Shown here one piece after another: positions 34,901 to 45,972 of a stretch of DNA of 64,000 nt. A program made the position numbers and the translations under genes. Source of the stretch: Desulfovibrio sp. UCD-KL4C (GTDB lineage: Bacteria; Desulfobacterota; Desulfovibrionia; Desulfovibrionales; Desulfovibrionaceae). Each line of letters opens with the position of its first letter. Positions within the stretch are counted from its first letter, which is position 1. The DNA lies in the NCBI RefSeq assembly GCF_006210265.1, contig NZ_VCNC01000001.1, forward strand, positions 258,843-322,842. The letters are read 5' to 3'. Under the pieces are notes generated by a model. It worked only from the letters and a program-made list of their open reading frames with translations, made no database searches and was not told the origin of the DNA.

Positions 34901-36399
34901 TTTTTTGCTGTATCGATAATCCCTCGCAGGCTAGCAGTTCGTTCAACTACTTTGTCTTCCAGTTCTTTTTTTGCCTTTTCTAAATTATATCTAGATTCTT
35001 CCATTTCAGTTATATCAATAAATGTTTCAAGTAAGACCTGCTGCTCACCTTTTTCAATGGTTGAAACAGATTTCATAATTGGAATTTTGTCACCATTTTT
35101 TGTCAGCAGAATTCGCTTGGAAGTGTCTTGTGCTTCCTCTAAATTTAAAATAGGGCAATTCTTATGAATGCCCATGATGCTATTGTATGAAATCCCGATA
35201 ATTTCTTCGCGTCTGTGTCCCATCATTTTTAACGCAAATTCATTAATATCAATAATTGTCCTGGTTTCAGAATCAACAAGAAAGACTCCCGCTGAGATTG
35301 AATTGAAAAGTTTGTTTAAGTATTTTTCATTCTTAGCAATTTTTTCAGACTGTAAAAGAAGCGCATTTTGCGAAGAATCGATTGAATCAAGCATTGAATT
35401 AACGTTCATACTAAGTTCAAAAATTTCATCATCACCGTCGACGCTTACTCTTCCTTTTACATATTGGGTTTTGCCTATATCAGAAGCTTGAGTGCTAAGT
35501 TTCTCTATGCGCGCGAGTATTTTTTTGTGGAGCAGGAAATATCCGACAAGGGCAACTGTAAAGATAATAATGGTCACGATTCCATAATTATAAAGGGATA
35601 TGATTTTTCCTTGCTGTGAAATACGACGATTTACAGTGACTTTAAGTACCGCGACCATTCTTTTATCAATGTCGAAAATTGGAGTCAGCCCGCTGGCTGT
35701 AGCATCGTCAGGGTAGGATATGATCTTATTGTCTTTTGCATTTGATAGTTTGCTCAGTAAATCTAAATTTAGTGGGACAGACTGAATTGAAACTGGAAAA
35801 CCCAGACGACCTGAGATTTCTTCAAGAATCTTAGATGAAAGAGGGCGGACCATCATCATAGTCCCCATGGCTGGGCCGGTACTGTCGCTTGTTAAAATTT
35901 GTCTTTCTGCGACTAGTATAAGCTCACCGTTACTCAAAGTAATGATGCCTCCATTTCCTCCTGCGCTATCGGGGATTGCCGGCAAGCTTTTGTTACTGTG
36001 GTTGATAATATCATTTTCTAAATATTGATCTTTTTCGCCATCTGTGTTGATTGCCTGTGCCAGAATAACTTTCCTATTTGTGTCTCGCAAAATTATTGCA
36101 GCAAGTGATTGGTTCAGAAAAGTATCGATTGTAAAATTTGATTCGATGTAGTCTGAGTTTAGATTTTGAGCAAAGTCATAGGTGTCATTCCATGCAGACC
36201 AGTCTAGTAATAGTGCGTCCAGTGTAGCTAATTCATTTTGAATACTTTTATTAGCAGAGCTGATGCTGGCATAAACTTTTTCATTTTCCAGATCCTGGAA
36301 ACCTTTTTTTACAACTAGTGTAGTAACCAGGATTTCTCCGACTATAAAAAAGACGGCAATAAAAATTATGCTCAGCATAGTCATATGACGAAGTTTCAT
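31966..36399 (-). CDS. CHASE4/PAS hybrid histidine kinase with two receivers and HPt
   Basis: A 1477-residue phosphorelay sensor. Helix 1 (10-30) is followed by a periplasmic CHASE4-like domain (about 35-260, with [13 protein letters not shown]), helix 2 (about 272-293) and HAMP. Three PAS domains follow (about 360-480, 490-610, 615-730), then HisKA ([14 protein letters not shown]) and HATPase_c (GGTGLGL). Two receiver domains (phospho-Asp in LMDWNIP and LMDCQMP) and a C-terminal HPt ([12 protein letters not shown]) complete it. The signal is unknown. A receiver-only gene lies 76 bp upstream in the same direction and may be its output or regulator. Its 3' end converges on the choline operon, but co-regulation is not shown. 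Confidence 0.92.
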   Translation of the reverse strand: MKLRHMTMLSIIFIAVFFIVGEILVTTLVVKKGFQDLENEKVYASISSANKSIQNELATLDALLLDWSAWNDTYDFAQNLNSDYIESNFTIDTFLNQSLAAIILRDTNRKVILAQAINTDGEKDQYLENDIINHSNKSLPAIPDSAGGNGGIITLSNGELILVAERQILTSDSTGPAMGTMMMVRPLSSKILEEISGRLGFPVSIQSVPLNLDLLSKLSNAKDNKIISYPDDATASGLTPIFDIDKRMVAVLKVTVNRRISQQGKIISLYNYGIVTIIIFTVALVGYFLLHKKILARIEKLSTQASDIGKTQYVKGRVSVDGDDEIFELSMNVNSMLDSIDSSQNALLLQSEKIAKNEKYLNKLFNSISAGVFLVDSETRTIIDINEFALKMMGHRREEIIGISYNSIMGIHKNCPILNLEEAQDTSKRILLTKNGDKIPIMKSVSTIEKGEQQVLLETFIDITEMEESRYNLEKAKKELEDKVVERTASLRGIIDTAKNGIIVINSRGLITEFSPAAEETFGYKKDEIMGLNISLLMPKPYSDHHDQYIKTSLQGGRAKVVGKQVEVTAKRKDGSIFPMEIAVNSAGVNKDTIFVAVIRDITDRKEMEEALASERQRLQYLFDTSPVGVGVTVNDIVKFANPAMVRMGFKVGDEAVKNYVHPEKRDHFLEELKRDGDFKNFETKLYSKDQNIIDAMLSYYDFSYMGEHGILCWVVDITERKKTETALAEAKDLAEEATRAKSDFLANMSHEIRTPMNAIIGLSHLAMQTELTEKQRGYISKVNRSAENLMGILNEVLDFSKIEAGKLDMENINFHLEDVLEDLANIMIFRAQEAGLELLFDISPDLPTALKGDPLRLGQVLLNLGNNALKFTEEGEIVIGAKLNSQDGPNVTLQFSVIDTGIGMTEKEQEKLFKQFTQVDASTTRKYGGTGLGLAISKKLVEKMGGEIWVESEIDKGTAFNFTVSLKIQDELTPEAQVDETELGPMKILIVDDNATARTILSEMLTGFGFKTDEASNAITAINLLEKQDDSEKYDLVLMDWNIPSMNGIEISRAMLSNKQLKHLPKVIMVTAYGRSEVMSAASGIENIVGFLSKPIMPSMLLDSIMNAYGRKVKSERRIPFRQEKINAATAKLKGAYILLVEDNEINQNVAVDLLDNYGARVKVAVNGKEALEILENETFDGVLMDCQMPVMDGYTASRKIREQEKFKDLPIIAMTANVMTGDHERSLQAGMNDHIGKPIQINEMLYIMSKWITPSNPLAKTVYSHHKKKLSADTLPDLHDLPEINSKSGLARLQGDTQLYKKILSMFVNDYSDFESLFKAAQQEDKEATTRYAHSLKGVAGSIGAEEVERAAQILETACLKNKPKQEIDKLLSNLLANLKPVIEGLKLFAASVPHETKQTKGIDAEQLEPKIAQLRILLEESDTEAVVLIEEIQSSAGFGNLFDKLKLMKKAIDEYEFEEALKILDQLYKYGFKD

Positions 36400-36475
36400 T
36401 GCCTACCTCCAAGTCTCTTTGTAAGTTTACTCGCGGAAGTTCTCTAGAGATTTACGTTTTTAATTTGATAATATG

Positions 36476-36865
36476 TCACGAGCTGTCTATTTGGAGGTGT
36501 TTTCTAATACGTTCAAGAACAATTGATGGATTGATAGGTTTGGTTATAAAATCAACAGCTCCCAGTTCAAGAGCGCGGGACTTATTCTCTGCATCAACCA
36601 TAGCCGTAACAAAGATAATTGGAATATCCTTTGTTTTAGGGGTTAGTTTGAGCTTTCGGCAGACTTCATACCCGTCCATTTTCGGCATCATTATGTCCAG
36701 CAGTATTATGTCTGGCGGAGTTTCAAAGCTGATTTCCAGAGCTTTAGGACCGTTTTTAGCAGCTTTTATTCTGAACTCCGATGATAGAATCTTTGAAAAG
36801 ATCGCAATATTACTTGAGGTGTCGTCTACGACTAGAATTGTTTGCTTTTGGGAGTTGCCGCTCAT
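36476..36865 (-). CDS. Stand-alone receiver-domain response regulator
   Basis: A 129-residue single-domain receiver. It has VDDT near residue 15, the phospho-Asp in ILLDIMMPKMDGYEVCR, Thr in FVTAM and the conserved Lys in DFITKPI. No output domain follows, so it acts by protein contact or as a phosphate sink. It is the first gene of a two-gene unit with the giant hybrid kinase, which is the likely partner. Confidence 0.92.
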   Translation of the reverse strand: MSGNSQKQTILVVDDTSSNIAIFSKILSSEFRIKAAKNGPKALEISFETPPDIILLDIMMPKMDGYEVCRKLKLTPKTKDIPIIFVTAMVDAENKSRALELGAVDFITKPINPSIVLERIRKHLQIDSS

Positions 36866-37043
36866 TTTCAGCCCTCTATAACCTTCTTAGATTTAATCAA
36901 ATAAATTAAACTGTTGATATGTAGTGTGCTTGATGTTTAAGTCATGAAAATACTATAAGTTTAACTGTGAACTAAAACTTTAACCCATGTTTTTCTTGGA
37001 GTTATAACATTTTCTTCGGTAAATGTTTACTTATTCCACACAA

Positions 37044-37077
37044 AAAAGGCTTACATCTTTTTAGATGCAAGCCTTTT
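37044..37077 (-). terminator. Terminator of the aspartoacylase gene
   Basis: A long stem between AAAAAGGCTTACATC (from 37044) and GATGCAAGCCTTTT (to 37077), with one bulge. On the minus strand it ends in a T-run. Confidence 0.75.
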
Positions 37078-37104
37078 GGTAAGTAATCTTTGGAATAATA
37101 GATT

Positions 37105-38007
37105 TTATTTTATCAGTTTAAACTCGTTATATTGTTTTTTGACTGTGGAGAAGGCTAACCCTTTTTCATAATAAGCTGCTTCGTTGATAAAAACTGGATG
37201 TACTTCTTCTTTTCCTTCGTACTGAATGTTTCCGCATTCAGCTCCGTAAAAGATATTATCACCGGGGCGTAGAATTTCGTAATCTTTGTCTTCAAGATCC
37301 TTGTGGATCATTGCATCACCAAATGGGCCGTCAGGGTAGGGGACTTCAGCAATATGAGTGAAATATTCAATGCTGAAGAGCGTTTCATCTGCTGACCCTG
37401 TGTTAATTTCATGTACAATATCCAGCACTGCTGCAACTGTTTTGCGCATACTTTCAACAATATCATGGCGCAGAACTCCTTGCGGGACAGGACCGACTTC
37501 AATGCCGAGTCCGTATGTTCCTAAACTTCTCAAGCATGAATCTGTTCTGTCTGATTTTTTAATGCAGTATACATGCACTTCCGGCAACTTGTGTTTGACC
37601 ATTGCGGCAAGCAGTAGGTTAGGGGCTTCATCATCACACATAATATTGATGCCCATGTTTGATGTGGTTGTATGCATGTCCAACAGTAAGGTTGTTTTTC
37701 CGGCATAGTCTTTTTTTAGGTTGTTCGTAATTTTGTATGCGAGCAGTTCCTCGTAAGAAAGTAAAGAGTCATCTTCTAGATCTTTATCAAGGAAACAACG
37801 GTTTAAGTCTGTTTCGGTATAACGCAGATTGAGGTCTACAGCTCTGGGATTAGAACAGAAAAAATCTGTTTCAAAGGAGTCGCGTTTGAGAAAAGAACAA
37901 TTTTTTTCCCATTCTTCAATGAGGTAAACTCCATTAGCTTCATTTCCATGAGTTCCGCCGGAAACTATGACACTATCAATATTATCAAAAGCTGATTTAA
38001 TTTGCAT
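37105..38007 (-). CDS. Aspartoacylase / succinylglutamate desuccinylase family zinc enzyme
   Basis: A zinc carboxypeptidase-fold amidohydrolase resembling aspartoacylase, which cleaves N-acetyl-aspartate to acetate and aspartate. The zinc site begins with GTHGNE (residues 18-23), the substrate Arg/Asn pair lies in NPRAVDLNLRYTETDLNR, and the third ligand in LLDMHTT. The catalytic Glu is in GIEVGPVPQG. At 300 residues the length matches the AspA subfamily. It stands alone between terminators. The start has no strong ribosome-binding site. A relation to acyl-amino-acid osmolytes is possible but unproven. Confidence 0.85.
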   Translation of the reverse strand: MQIKSAFDNIDSVIVSGGTHGNEANGVYLIEEWEKNCSFLKRDSFETDFFCSNPRAVDLNLRYTETDLNRCFLDKDLEDDSLLSYEELLAYKITNNLKKDYAGKTTLLLDMHTTTSNMGINIMCDDEAPNLLLAAMVKHKLPEVHVYCIKKSDRTDSCLRSLGTYGLGIEVGPVPQGVLRHDIVESMRKTVAAVLDIVHEINTGSADETLFSIEYFTHIAEVPYPDGPFGDAMIHKDLEDKDYEILRPGDNIFYGAECGNIQYEGKEEVHPVFINEAAYYEKGLAFSTVKKQYNEFKLIK

Positions 38008-38206
38008 TTTATCTTTTTTATTAAAGTTAATATTTATATTATAGCCTAAATTGCTGTTCCAATTATCATCTCTCTGAGAAGTAAATATTATGTCTTGGCC
38101 TTATTTGCTACTCTTTTTTCAATGCCAGGAAGCACTGACTTTACAATGCTGAATGCACAGTATGAAGTGTTCTTTTAGTATAGTTTTTTGCTGTTTGTTA
38201 AAAACC

Positions 38207-38242
38207 AATAAAGGCTGTCTCCGTGAGGAAACAGCCTTTATT
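38207..38242 (-). terminator. Terminator of nhaB
   Basis: A 12-bp perfect stem, AATAAAGGCTGT (38207-38218) with ACAGCCTTTATT (38231-38242), 39 bp beyond the nhaB stop. Confidence 0.85.
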
Positions 38243-38280
38243 AATAAGCGATTTAAGTCAGAAAATTTGACTTAAACTTT

Positions 38281-39906
38281 TTATAGCAGATAGTTGACGG
38301 CCAGAAATCCCATGATAGACATTGTGATAGTGTAAGGCAGAGCCAGAAGGACCATCCGTCCGTAAGAAAGTCTGATAACCGGAGCAAGGGCTGAGGTTAA
38401 CAGGAAGAGGAATGCTGCCTGACCGTTTGGTGTCGCAACACTTGGAATATTGGTTCCGGTGTTGATTGCTACAGCCAGTTTGTCGAGGTGCTTCATTAGG
38501 TCAAGAGCCTGAGTCGCAGCAGCCTGAGGCATTCCTGCGACAACATCAGCTCTGACAAGGTGTGGATCTGTCAGCTTATCCATCAAAGCCTGTCCGGTCA
38601 TTCCAATACCTGGAATGGCTCCTAGCATGTGGATGAAGTGCATTTTGGTTTCGGAGATGTAAACTGTAGCAACAAAGACGTTGTCAGAAATAGAAGAAAG
38701 TATTCCGTTAGCAACGTAATATGCTGCAAGCTGACTTTGCCCATGCATGCTGAGTACGAAATTGATGATGGGGTGAAACAGTCCCTGATCATGAATTACC
38801 GCTACAACTGAAAAGAAGACAACGAGCAGAGCTGTAAATGGCAGAGCTTCTTCGAACGCTTTTCCTAAGTGATGTTCTTCAATAACACCATTCATAGAAG
38901 TAAGGATGATGATGACTGAGAGTCCGATAATACCGACTGCTGCAAGGTGGAAAGCCAAAGCTGTAACGAGCCAGAGTCCGGTTATTGCCTGAATTATTAA
39001 TCTCAGTTTGCCTTTTGTACCCTGTTTTTCTTCCATTTGAAGTGCTGTTTCAAGCAGATGGGAGCGGATGTTTCCGGGCAGTTTTGCTCCGTATCCAAAG
39101 AGATGAAAATATTCTACGACTATGCAGGTAAGCAGTCCTGTAGCCAATACAGGCAGTGATACAGGCATAACTTCAAGGAAAAAGTCTACAAAGTGCCATC
39201 CCATTTCTCCACCGATAAGCAGGTTTTGAGGTTCACCAACCAGTGTACATACACCACCGAGAGCTGTTCCGACTGCTCCATGCATCATAAGGTTGCGGAG
39301 AAAGGCACGGAATTCAACTAGGTCTTCGCGGTTTTTCTCAACAACAGCCTGATCGTTACAAAGGTCATGGTCACTTTGCATAGACTTGCCTGAGGCAAAC
39401 CTGTGGTAAACGTTGTAGAAGCCGTAAGCCACAGCAATTATAACAGCTGTTACAGTCAAAGCGTCAAGAAATGCTGATAGGACTGCGCCTGCAAGGCAGA
39501 ACAGTACTGATATAGTTATCTTCGAACGAACATTTACGAGAATGCGGGTAAATGTAAATTGCAGGAATTCTTTCATGAAGTAAATTCCGGCAACCATAAA
39601 GATCAGTAGCAAAATAACTTCAAAATTTTTGATAGCTTCATTATAGATTGTTTCGGTCGAAGTCATACCCAAAAAAGCAGCCTCAAATGCAAGCAAACCA
39701 CCTGCAGGGAGAGGGTAGCATTTTAGTGCCATTGCCAAAGTAAAAATAAATTCCGCTATAAGCGCCCAGCCCGCGACAAAAGGTCCGGCAGTGAACATAA
39801 GACACGGATTTAATATCAGAAAAAATAAAATAGTCTGCTTGTACCATTTAGGGGCAGCTCCAAGAAAGTTGCTGCCAAGCGATTGTAATAATGTAGGCTG
39901 CATCAA
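38281..39906 (-). CDS. nhaB: Na+/H+ antiporter NhaB
   Basis: An inner-membrane NhaB-type sodium/proton antiporter of 541 residues and about twelve helices. Family stretches include the start with [53 protein letters not shown] and [20 protein letters not shown]. It extrudes Na+ and supports growth in salt. Together with the abl osmolyte genes 5 kb away this suggests a marine or saline habitat. It is monocistronic with a strong terminator, and its start has a good AAGGAG site. Confidence 0.95.
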   Translation of the reverse strand: MMQPTLLQSLGSNFLGAAPKWYKQTILFFLILNPCLMFTAGPFVAGWALIAEFIFTLAMALKCYPLPAGGLLAFEAAFLGMTSTETIYNEAIKNFEVILLLIFMVAGIYFMKEFLQFTFTRILVNVRSKITISVLFCLAGAVLSAFLDALTVTAVIIAVAYGFYNVYHRFASGKSMQSDHDLCNDQAVVEKNREDLVEFRAFLRNLMMHGAVGTALGGVCTLVGEPQNLLIGGEMGWHFVDFFLEVMPVSLPVLATGLLTCIVVEYFHLFGYGAKLPGNIRSHLLETALQMEEKQGTKGKLRLIIQAITGLWLVTALAFHLAAVGIIGLSVIIILTSMNGVIEEHHLGKAFEEALPFTALLVVFFSVVAVIHDQGLFHPIINFVLSMHGQSQLAAYYVANGILSSISDNVFVATVYISETKMHFIHMLGAIPGIGMTGQALMDKLTDPHLVRADVVAGMPQAAATQALDLMKHLDKLAVAINTGTNIPSVATPNGQAAFLFLLTSALAPVIRLSYGRMVLLALPYTITMSIMGFLAVNYLL

Positions 39907-40214
39907 ATTCTCCTTTTTGATGGACCGGGTTAAGCTATTAGTCTGTATTTAACGGTTAATTATTTTATACTGTAGTTATTATAACCCTTTGCAGGCTAAA
40001 AGCGTGGATGATGTAGAAATGCCAAGGATGTTTTACTCCTACCTATTTAAACAGTCCAGTGGAATCAAGGAACGTTATTATTTTCACATGTTAGGGGAGA
40101 TTGTTTGCCTGTTTTTTATGAGGATGGTACATGTTAAAAACTGATAATTTTTAATCTTTAGTGTCGGTGAACTTGAATTGGTGTGGAAAGAAAATTTGAT
40201 AAGGAATAGGGCTC
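39907..40214. other. Divergent intergenic region, nhaB / phosphotransferase
   Basis: About 310 bp, AT-rich, holding the promoters of two divergent genes. I see no dyad, RNA gene or small frame that I can support. Confidence 0.5.
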
Positions 40215-42677
40215 ATGAACATCAAAAAAAAAATTAAATTTTGCTTGAATTTTGCTTTTGCTCCGGGGGCTCATCTTAAACGTAAATATGAAGCGTTCAA
40301 ATCTCTTCTGACTTATGATTCAATGGCACTTGAATTAGTCGCTGACCTTGAAGACATCTTATACCGAAAGAAAAAGGGAGATCACCAGCGTGTTGTCTGG
40401 TTAGCCCACCGTTTATCTTTAGCTGTTAATGCAATGCTCGATCAGCTTAATGAAATGAATCCATTTTGCTGCAGAGACTTGTATGAAAATTTTAGAAGGA
40501 TAGATAATAATGTAAAGATTGCAGTAAATCATAACCCTCCAGATTCAGGTCCTCCGTATATTCTTACTCTTGAAAAAGCTGCGGCATTCCCTGAGCTCGC
40601 TGGTGGTAAAGCTACGAACCTAGGTCGTGCGTTGAATGAAGGGCAAGTCAATGTTCCTCCAGGTTTTGTTGTGACAGCGAATGCTTTCAACAGATTTATC
40701 GACTGTAACGGCTTAAGGGAGGAGCTGGAGGCTCGTTTCCGGATTATGGAAGTGGATAATCATGGGCATATCGCACATCTCACTCTTGAAATACAGGAAC
40801 TCATTTTAGCAGCGGATGTTCCAAAAGAAATTGCGGATGGAATTCTTTCAGCAATGGATGAGATGTTTCCTGACGATTCGCTGATCGCCGTTCGTTCAAG
40901 TGCTTTGGCAGAAGACAGTGATATTTCTTTTGCAGGCCAGTATTCAAGTGAACTTAGCATTCATAAAAAAGACGTATTTGAAGCTTATAAAAGAGTTCTT
41001 GCTGGTAAATATTGTCCACGAGCTATTGCTTATCGAGTTTCAAACGGTCTTTCTGATACTGACACTGCTATGGCTGTGTTAATTCTTCCAATGGTTAAAG
41101 CTGAAAAAGCAGGTGTGGTTTATTCTAAAAATCCTGATTCCAGCGGTAGTGATGAAAATATTTGTATCTATGGTGTTCGCGGTCTTGGTGAGTCATTGGT
41201 TGATGGAAGTATTTCTCCTGCAAAAGCTCTTCTTTCGCGCGAAGTAAAACCTGAATTGATTGGTAACGATACTGCTGAGATTGGTAATCTACCAAATAAA
41301 AAGACACTTTTGGAACTTGGACGAATTGCAATGCGACTTGAATCCTGTTTCGGCTGCCCGCAGGATATTGAATGGGCAGAAGATGATACAGAAACTTTGT
41401 ATATTTTACAGTCCCGCCCGTTGCAACAAAATACTGAGAAATCTTCTGCTGTGCATTCGCCAATTACGGCCACCCCTATTGTTAAAGAGCTGGAGTGTGC
41501 TGCGCTTGGAGTTGGATGTGGAGAAATTTATTTTGCAGAAAACGGAAAAGATTTTGCGCAGCTGCCTGAAGGGGCTATTGTTGTAACTGCGACTCTTAAA
41601 CCTGCGCTTTCGATGTTTATCTCTAAAGTAAACGGAGTTATTGCCGGTACCGGGAGCAGAGCCAGTCATTTTGCTTCTGTTGCACGTGAATGGGGACTCC
41701 CTGTATTGGTAGGGGATACTAAAGGATGTTTTTCGCCAGGTCAGTTTGTAACAGTGGATGGCGTGGATGGAGCTGTTTTCGAAGGTTGTGTTTCTGAGAT
41801 TGTAACAAGGTCGTATGTAAAGGATGAGCCTTCACCGCGGGTTCTAGATTTTTATTCCAAGGTTATTCCTTTTACAGTGAAGCTAAGGCTTACTGATCCT
41901 GAATCTCCAAATTTTACACCCGAAGGATGTCGTTCTTTGCATGATATGGTGCGTTTCTGTCATGAAAAATCAGTAGAGCAAATGTTTTCGCTGGTTGATA
42001 AAAAGGGACGCGGCATGGGGGCGGCAAAGGAACTTAAAAGTGACTTGCCGCTTGTAATGTATATTCTTGATCTAGGTAAAGGCCTCATGCCAAACTTGGC
42101 TAAAAAAAAGTATGTAACTCCGCATGATATAGCCAGTCAGCCAATGAAAAGTCTCTGGTCTGGGTTGTCCGATCCCATGGTACAATGGTCAAAGGAGCTG
42201 ACTCATATTGATTGGGATGAATTTGACCGCATGTCAGCTGGAATATTCAGTATTAATTCTAAGTTGTTGGCCAGTTACGGAATTATTGCGGAAGACTATC
42301 TTCACCTTATGATCAGGTTCGGTTATCATTTTTCTGTGGTTGATTCAGTTTGCGGACAAACTGTCGGAGCTAACTATGTCCATTTTAAGTTCCAAGGTGG
42401 AGGTTCTGAACTCAAAAACAGATTGCTGAGATTGAAGTTTATTCATAGCGTGCTTGAACATTATGGTTTTGAAATTGAAACTCGTGGGGATATGCTTGAT
42501 GCAACTTGTTCTAGAATAAGCGAAAACGAGACTTGTTCTTTGCTAGGTAAGATCGGGTATTTACTGGCATTTACTAGACTTATGGATATGCGCCTCCAAG
42601 GTGAGGAGCAAGTTGAACCGGAAGTTAAGCTCTTTATCCAGAACGCAGAGAGGATTGATGGATACCCTTCAGAATAA
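40215..42677 (+). CDS. PEP-synthase-like phosphotransferase with unusual C-terminal domain
   Basis: An 820-residue protein that looks like PEP synthase only in part. After about 110 variable residues comes the ATP-grasp pyruvate-phosphate-dikinase domain (about 118-410, with LAGGKATNLGRAL, PPGFVVTA, AVRSSALAEDS and QDIEWA). The swivelling phosphohistidine domain follows (about 450-540), with its His in GTGSRASHFASVAREWGLP. The PEP/pyruvate TIM barrel is absent: residues 550-820 are a different domain that I do not recognise. The protein is therefore probably an ATP-dependent phosphotransferase for another acceptor, analogous in logic to rifampin phosphotransferase but with another domain order. 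The next gene, overlapping it by 20 bp, encodes a phosphatase. Confidence 0.82.
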   Translation: MNIKKKIKFCLNFAFAPGAHLKRKYEAFKSLLTYDSMALELVADLEDILYRKKKGDHQRVVWLAHRLSLAVNAMLDQLNEMNPFCCRDLYENFRRIDNNVKIAVNHNPPDSGPPYILTLEKAAAFPELAGGKATNLGRALNEGQVNVPPGFVVTANAFNRFIDCNGLREELEARFRIMEVDNHGHIAHLTLEIQELILAADVPKEIADGILSAMDEMFPDDSLIAVRSSALAEDSDISFAGQYSSELSIHKKDVFEAYKRVLAGKYCPRAIAYRVSNGLSDTDTAMAVLILPMVKAEKAGVVYSKNPDSSGSDENICIYGVRGLGESLVDGSISPAKALLSREVKPELIGNDTAEIGNLPNKKTLLELGRIAMRLESCFGCPQDIEWAEDDTETLYILQSRPLQQNTEKSSAVHSPITATPIVKELECAALGVGCGEIYFAENGKDFAQLPEGAIVVTATLKPALSMFISKVNGVIAGTGSRASHFASVAREWGLPVLVGDTKGCFSPGQFVTVDGVDGAVFEGCVSEIVTRSYVKDEPSPRVLDFYSKVIPFTVKLRLTDPESPNFTPEGCRSLHDMVRFCHEKSVEQMFSLVDKKGRGMGAAKELKSDLPLVMYILDLGKGLMPNLAKKKYVTPHDIASQPMKSLWSGLSDPMVQWSKELTHIDWDEFDRMSAGIFSINSKLLASYGIIAEDYLHLMIRFGYHFSVVDSVCGQTVGANYVHFKFQGGGSELKNRLLRLKFIHSVLEHYGFEIETRGDMLDATCSRISENETCSLLGKIGYLLAFTRLMDMRLQGEEQVEPEVKLFIQNAERIDGYPSE

Positions 42678-43737
42678 CCACGCTTATAATTTGACATGGG
42701 TCACTGATCAGCTTGCTGTAGGGTATGCTCCTATGAGCTACGCTCAGCTTCGGTCGCTGGATGAACAGGGGATAGATGCCATTTTGAATCTTTGTGGGGA
42801 GTTTTGTGATCTATGTGACATTGAAAAAGAGGCCGGATTTGATGTTTATTATTTCCCACTAGCGGATGAAGAAGCTCCTGACCTTGTTAAGCTTGAAAAG
42901 ACTTTGGAATGGCTGGATGAAGCCATTTATATAGGTAAAAAGGTTCTGATTCATTGTCGCCATGGAATTGGACGGACAGGTACAGTGTTGAATGCCTATC
43001 TACTTCGTCGGGGGCTTGGGCATAAATTGGCTTGGAGGGCCCTTAGAAAACTCAGATCAAAACCAGCCAATTTTGAGCAGTGGTGGACCATTCGCAAATA
43101 CGGCAAAAAGAGCGGAAAACTGACAATCCGTGAACCTCATCTGGAATTTAAAAGACTGGTCGACCTATCTCCTTTTTTTAATGATTATGAACAATTAATT
43201 TTGCGTGTTGATGAAGAAGTGCGTCAGTCAGGACACGTGGAAGCCTGCGGGTTAGATAATGATCAGTGCTGCCGAACTCCGGTCAGTCTTACTTTGGTTG
43301 AAGCAGTTCACCTAAGCCATCAGGTTAATCTGGAGCTTACTCACGAAGGTCGCCTTGAGGTGATAAAGCGTGCTATGAAAACATCCAAAGCTGAAAGGAT
43401 TGCCTCGGCAGAGTTAAGAAAAGTAAAGGATATTGCCGCATTTTGTCTCTCAGAAGCAGGCTCGGTTTGTCCATTGCTTAAAGATAAATTATGCTTACTG
43501 TTTAATGATCGTCCTTTGCAATGCAGAGCTTTCGGTGTGGATCTTTCAGAGGATGGAGAATTGTGGGGAGAAGTCCTTACTCCTGCGCTTAATAAAATTT
43601 CTTCTGAAATATGGTTCGCATATACCGGAATTATGTCCGATACCCAAATGCCTTCGTTTTCTTTGCCTGATGTTGTCTCAGGTAAGTTTATAGAAGCTCT
43701 CTTTAAACTTATGATGGAAGAAGGTGTTGGTGAATAG
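42658..43737 (+). CDS. Dual-specificity phosphatase fused to a YkgJ-type Cys-cluster domain
   Basis: A 359-residue two-domain protein. The N-terminal 150 residues are a dual-specificity/tyrosine phosphatase with the P-loop HCRHGIGRTG and a general-acid loop before it (ADEEAPD). The C-terminal part has the YkgJ-type metal-binding pattern: CGLDNDQCC, later CPLLKDKLCLLF, then RPLQCRAFG, a probable Zn or Fe-S site of unknown use. I chose the ATG at 42658, with AGAGG (42648-42652), over the longer frame from 42601. It overlaps the phosphotransferase gene, so kinase-like and phosphatase-like activities are translationally coupled. The substrate is unknown. Confidence 0.82.
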   Translation: MDTLQNNHAYNLTWVTDQLAVGYAPMSYAQLRSLDEQGIDAILNLCGEFCDLCDIEKEAGFDVYYFPLADEEAPDLVKLEKTLEWLDEAIYIGKKVLIHCRHGIGRTGTVLNAYLLRRGLGHKLAWRALRKLRSKPANFEQWWTIRKYGKKSGKLTIREPHLEFKRLVDLSPFFNDYEQLILRVDEEVRQSGHVEACGLDNDQCCRTPVSLTLVEAVHLSHQVNLELTHEGRLEVIKRAMKTSKAERIASAELRKVKDIAAFCLSEAGSVCPLLKDKLCLLFNDRPLQCRAFGVDLSEDGELWGEVLTPALNKISSEIWFAYTGIMSDTQMPSFSLPDVVSGKFIEALFKLMMEEGVGE

Positions 43738-43829
43738 CTTCTTCCATCATTAAGATATTGTAATACTGCATTTTTAACAGGTGCTTATGCAAAAACTATT
43801 TAGGTAGTAATTTACTTTTGCAAAGATGT

Positions 43830-44669
43830 TTAAGCGGTTGGATGTTTAAACCATATATTCATTGTTTCAAGGCTTCCGCTGATATTAGTATTATTTGGAA
43901 TCGTTCCGGAGTACGTATAGCCAGCTTTTGCGAATAGAGAGTTTATTCCATACGAACAGGCCCGTGCAATCGTGAAGAAACACTTTTTACCTGATACTCG
44001 AGATTCTTCTTCCAGTTTGTGCAGTAATGTTCCGGCGATCCCTTTTTTACGGTATTCTGGAAGTACTGCAAAGTCGGTAAGTTCAACACTCCAGCCATCA
44101 TGCCCCGCTTCGGCAGAGGCTGCTCCTATTAATTCCCCTTTATTAAAAACCCCATAAAAACAGCCATTTTGATTAATTTCATTTTTAATATACTCCTCAT
44201 CATGGACAGGGAAAGGATAGGTGCTGAACACTTTTTTGTACAGTGCAGCAAGATTGCTGCTATCAGTTGCAGTTAATTTTCTAAGATTCAATCCCTCTGC
44301 AAGCTGGGCATTAATTCCTGTTCCGGATTTGCCTTTTGCAACTTCAATAATATGATCAAGTTTATTTTGGTCATCAATTTTAGCTCTATCAGAGGATCTG
44401 TAGAAGCTTAAAAAAGTTCCATCATCATTGGAAAATAAATTTGGAACGGTAGCTTCCTGTGCAAATCCTGCGGAGACAAAGTGCGGTGACAACTCGCTTG
44501 GTACTTTAGCAAAAATCTTCGATACATCGGCAGCTTCTGCTTTGTTTTTTAACTCTGAAACAATATCTGGCATGTCCTCTGATGAAAGTTTCATTAGATA
44601 AATTCTATCATTCAGCGGGCCGATTTGTATTGTGCTTTGACCAATATTTTTTATTTTATCAGGAGTCAT
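43830..44669 (-). CDS. ablB: Beta-lysine N6-acetyltransferase
   Basis: A GNAT acetyltransferase that makes N-epsilon-acetyl-beta-lysine, a compatible solute, from beta-lysine. The GNAT core lies in the C-terminal half: [27 protein letters not shown] contains the acetyl-CoA loop (R-x-x-G-I-A-G), followed by [21 protein letters not shown] chose the ATG at 44669, giving 280 residues, near the family norm. It overlaps the ablA stop by 11 bp; the open frame extends further back but only inside ablA. Pairing with ablA makes the assignment firm. Confidence 0.9.
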   Translation of the reverse strand: MTPDKIKNIGQSTIQIGPLNDRIYLMKLSSEDMPDIVSELKNKAEAADVSKIFAKVPSELSPHFVSAGFAQEATVPNLFSNDDGTFLSFYRSSDRAKIDDQNKLDHIIEVAKGKSGTGINAQLAEGLNLRKLTATDSSNLAALYKKVFSTYPFPVHDEEYIKNEINQNGCFYGVFNKGELIGAASAEAGHDGWSVELTDFAVLPEYRKKGIAGTLLHKLEEESRVSGKKCFFTIARACSYGINSLFAKAGYTYSGTIPNNTNISGSLETMNIWFKHPTA

Positions 44670-45972
44670 TGGCACTTCTTTCTGTTCTTTCATTTTCTTC
44701 GGGCGTAAGGCTGAGAGTTTCATCCCAGTCTGAAAGCAGTTTCGCAATTCCGATAGGTTTCTCTTCGGCGTCCTCTTCCATTAGCTGGAGGTTGCATTCT
44801 TCACAGTTTCTATCGCAGTAATTGCACTCGTAAGAATCCGGTTCGGCGTAAGTGGTTATTACCCCTTCGTAGTTCCTGAGAATGATTTTGTTTGTCGCCC
44901 ACGAGACTATATAGTTCGGCATTACCGGGATTTTACCGCCACCACCTGGAGCATCAATAACGTAAGTAGGCACAGCAAATCCGCTGGTGTGTCCACGTAG
45001 ACTTTCAAGTATTTCTATTCCTTTACCCACTGGAGTTCTGAAATGTGACAACCCTTCAGAAAGGTCACATTGGTAAAGATAATAAGGGCGTACTCTGTTT
45101 TTAACCAGTTTATGGTTAAGTGTTTTGATAAGTCTAGGACAGTCATTGATACCGGCAAGAAGAACACTTTGGTTCCCTAGAGGAATACCTGCATCTGCAA
45201 GTTTTGTTAAAGCTTTTCTAGAGGAGGCTGTCAGTTCTCGTGGATGGTTAAAATGAGTATTAATCCATAGTGGGTGATGCTTTTTTAGCATGTTTACTAG
45301 GTTGTCTGTTATTCTGTAAGGCAGAACAACTGGCATGCGAGTTCCTATTCGTACAACTTCTACATGTTCAATTTCACCAATTTTGGTAAGCAGCCAATCC
45401 AGTTTTTCATCGGACAGCATGAAGGGGTCACCACCGGAAAGCAGGACATCTCTAATTTGCGGAGTATTGCGAATGTATTCAAAACCTGCTTCCAGCTGTT
45501 CCATATCAGGAATTGAATCAACATCACCGACTTTTCTTTTGCGGGTACAATGCCTGCAATACATAGAGCAGATGTTGCTGACATGAAACAGGACGCGATC
45601 CGGATATCTATGAGTAATGCCCGGAACAGGGCTGTCTCCGTCTTCATGCAACGGGTCAACCATGTCGCAGCGGCTGATTATGAGTTCGCGCGGGTCAGGA
45701 AAAGATTGTCTGAATATAGGGTCGTTTTTGTAATCATCACTATGAATAAGAGATAAATAATATGGAGTAACTGCAAGAGGAAATTTTTTCAGTGTCTGCT
45801 CATGCATTTTTCTTTCTTTGTCGCTGAATTTTATATCCAAAGCTTTTTCAAATCCTGCGACAGTTTTTATTGAGTTACGGATATGCCATTTCCAGTCATT
45901 CCAATCGTCTTTTGATGAATCTTCATCTAAAATGTCTGATAAATGTTGTTGGTGTAAATTGTATACTTCCAT
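44659..45972 (-). CDS. ablA: Lysine 2,3-aminomutase
   Basis: A radical SAM, PLP-dependent enzyme converting L-lysine to L-beta-lysine. The radical SAM motif is CSMYCRHC (near residue 134), preceded by [13 protein letters not shown]. The SAM motif LLSGGDPF and the PLP-binding region [15 protein letters not shown] follow. A C-terminal Cys motif ([12 protein letters not shown]) may bind zinc. At 437 residues it is typical of the AblA branch. With ablB it forms the osmolyte pathway. An AAGGA site supports the start. Confidence 0.95.
   Translation of the reverse strand: MEVYNLHQQHLSDILDEDSSKDDWNDWKWHIRNSIKTVAGFEKALDIKFSDKERKMHEQTLKKFPLAVTPYYLSLIHSDDYKNDPIFRQSFPDPRELIISRCDMVDPLHEDGDSPVPGITHRYPDRVLFHVSNICSMYCRHCTRKRKVGDVDSIPDMEQLEAGFEYIRNTPQIRDVLLSGGDPFMLSDEKLDWLLTKIGEIEHVEVVRIGTRMPVVLPYRITDNLVNMLKKHHPLWINTHFNHPRELTASSRKALTKLADAGIPLGNQSVLLAGINDCPRLIKTLNHKLVKNRVRPYYLYQCDLSEGLSHFRTPVGKGIEILESLRGHTSGFAVPTYVIDAPGGGGKIPVMPNYIVSWATNKIILRNYEGVITTYAEPDSYECNYCDRNCEECNLQLMEEDAEEKPIGIAKLLSDWDETLSLTPEENERTERSANDS

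Noticed and set aside
40215-42677. Straight annotation as PEP synthase (ppsA)
   Set aside because: The C-terminal PEP/pyruvate TIM barrel with its signature motifs is not present.
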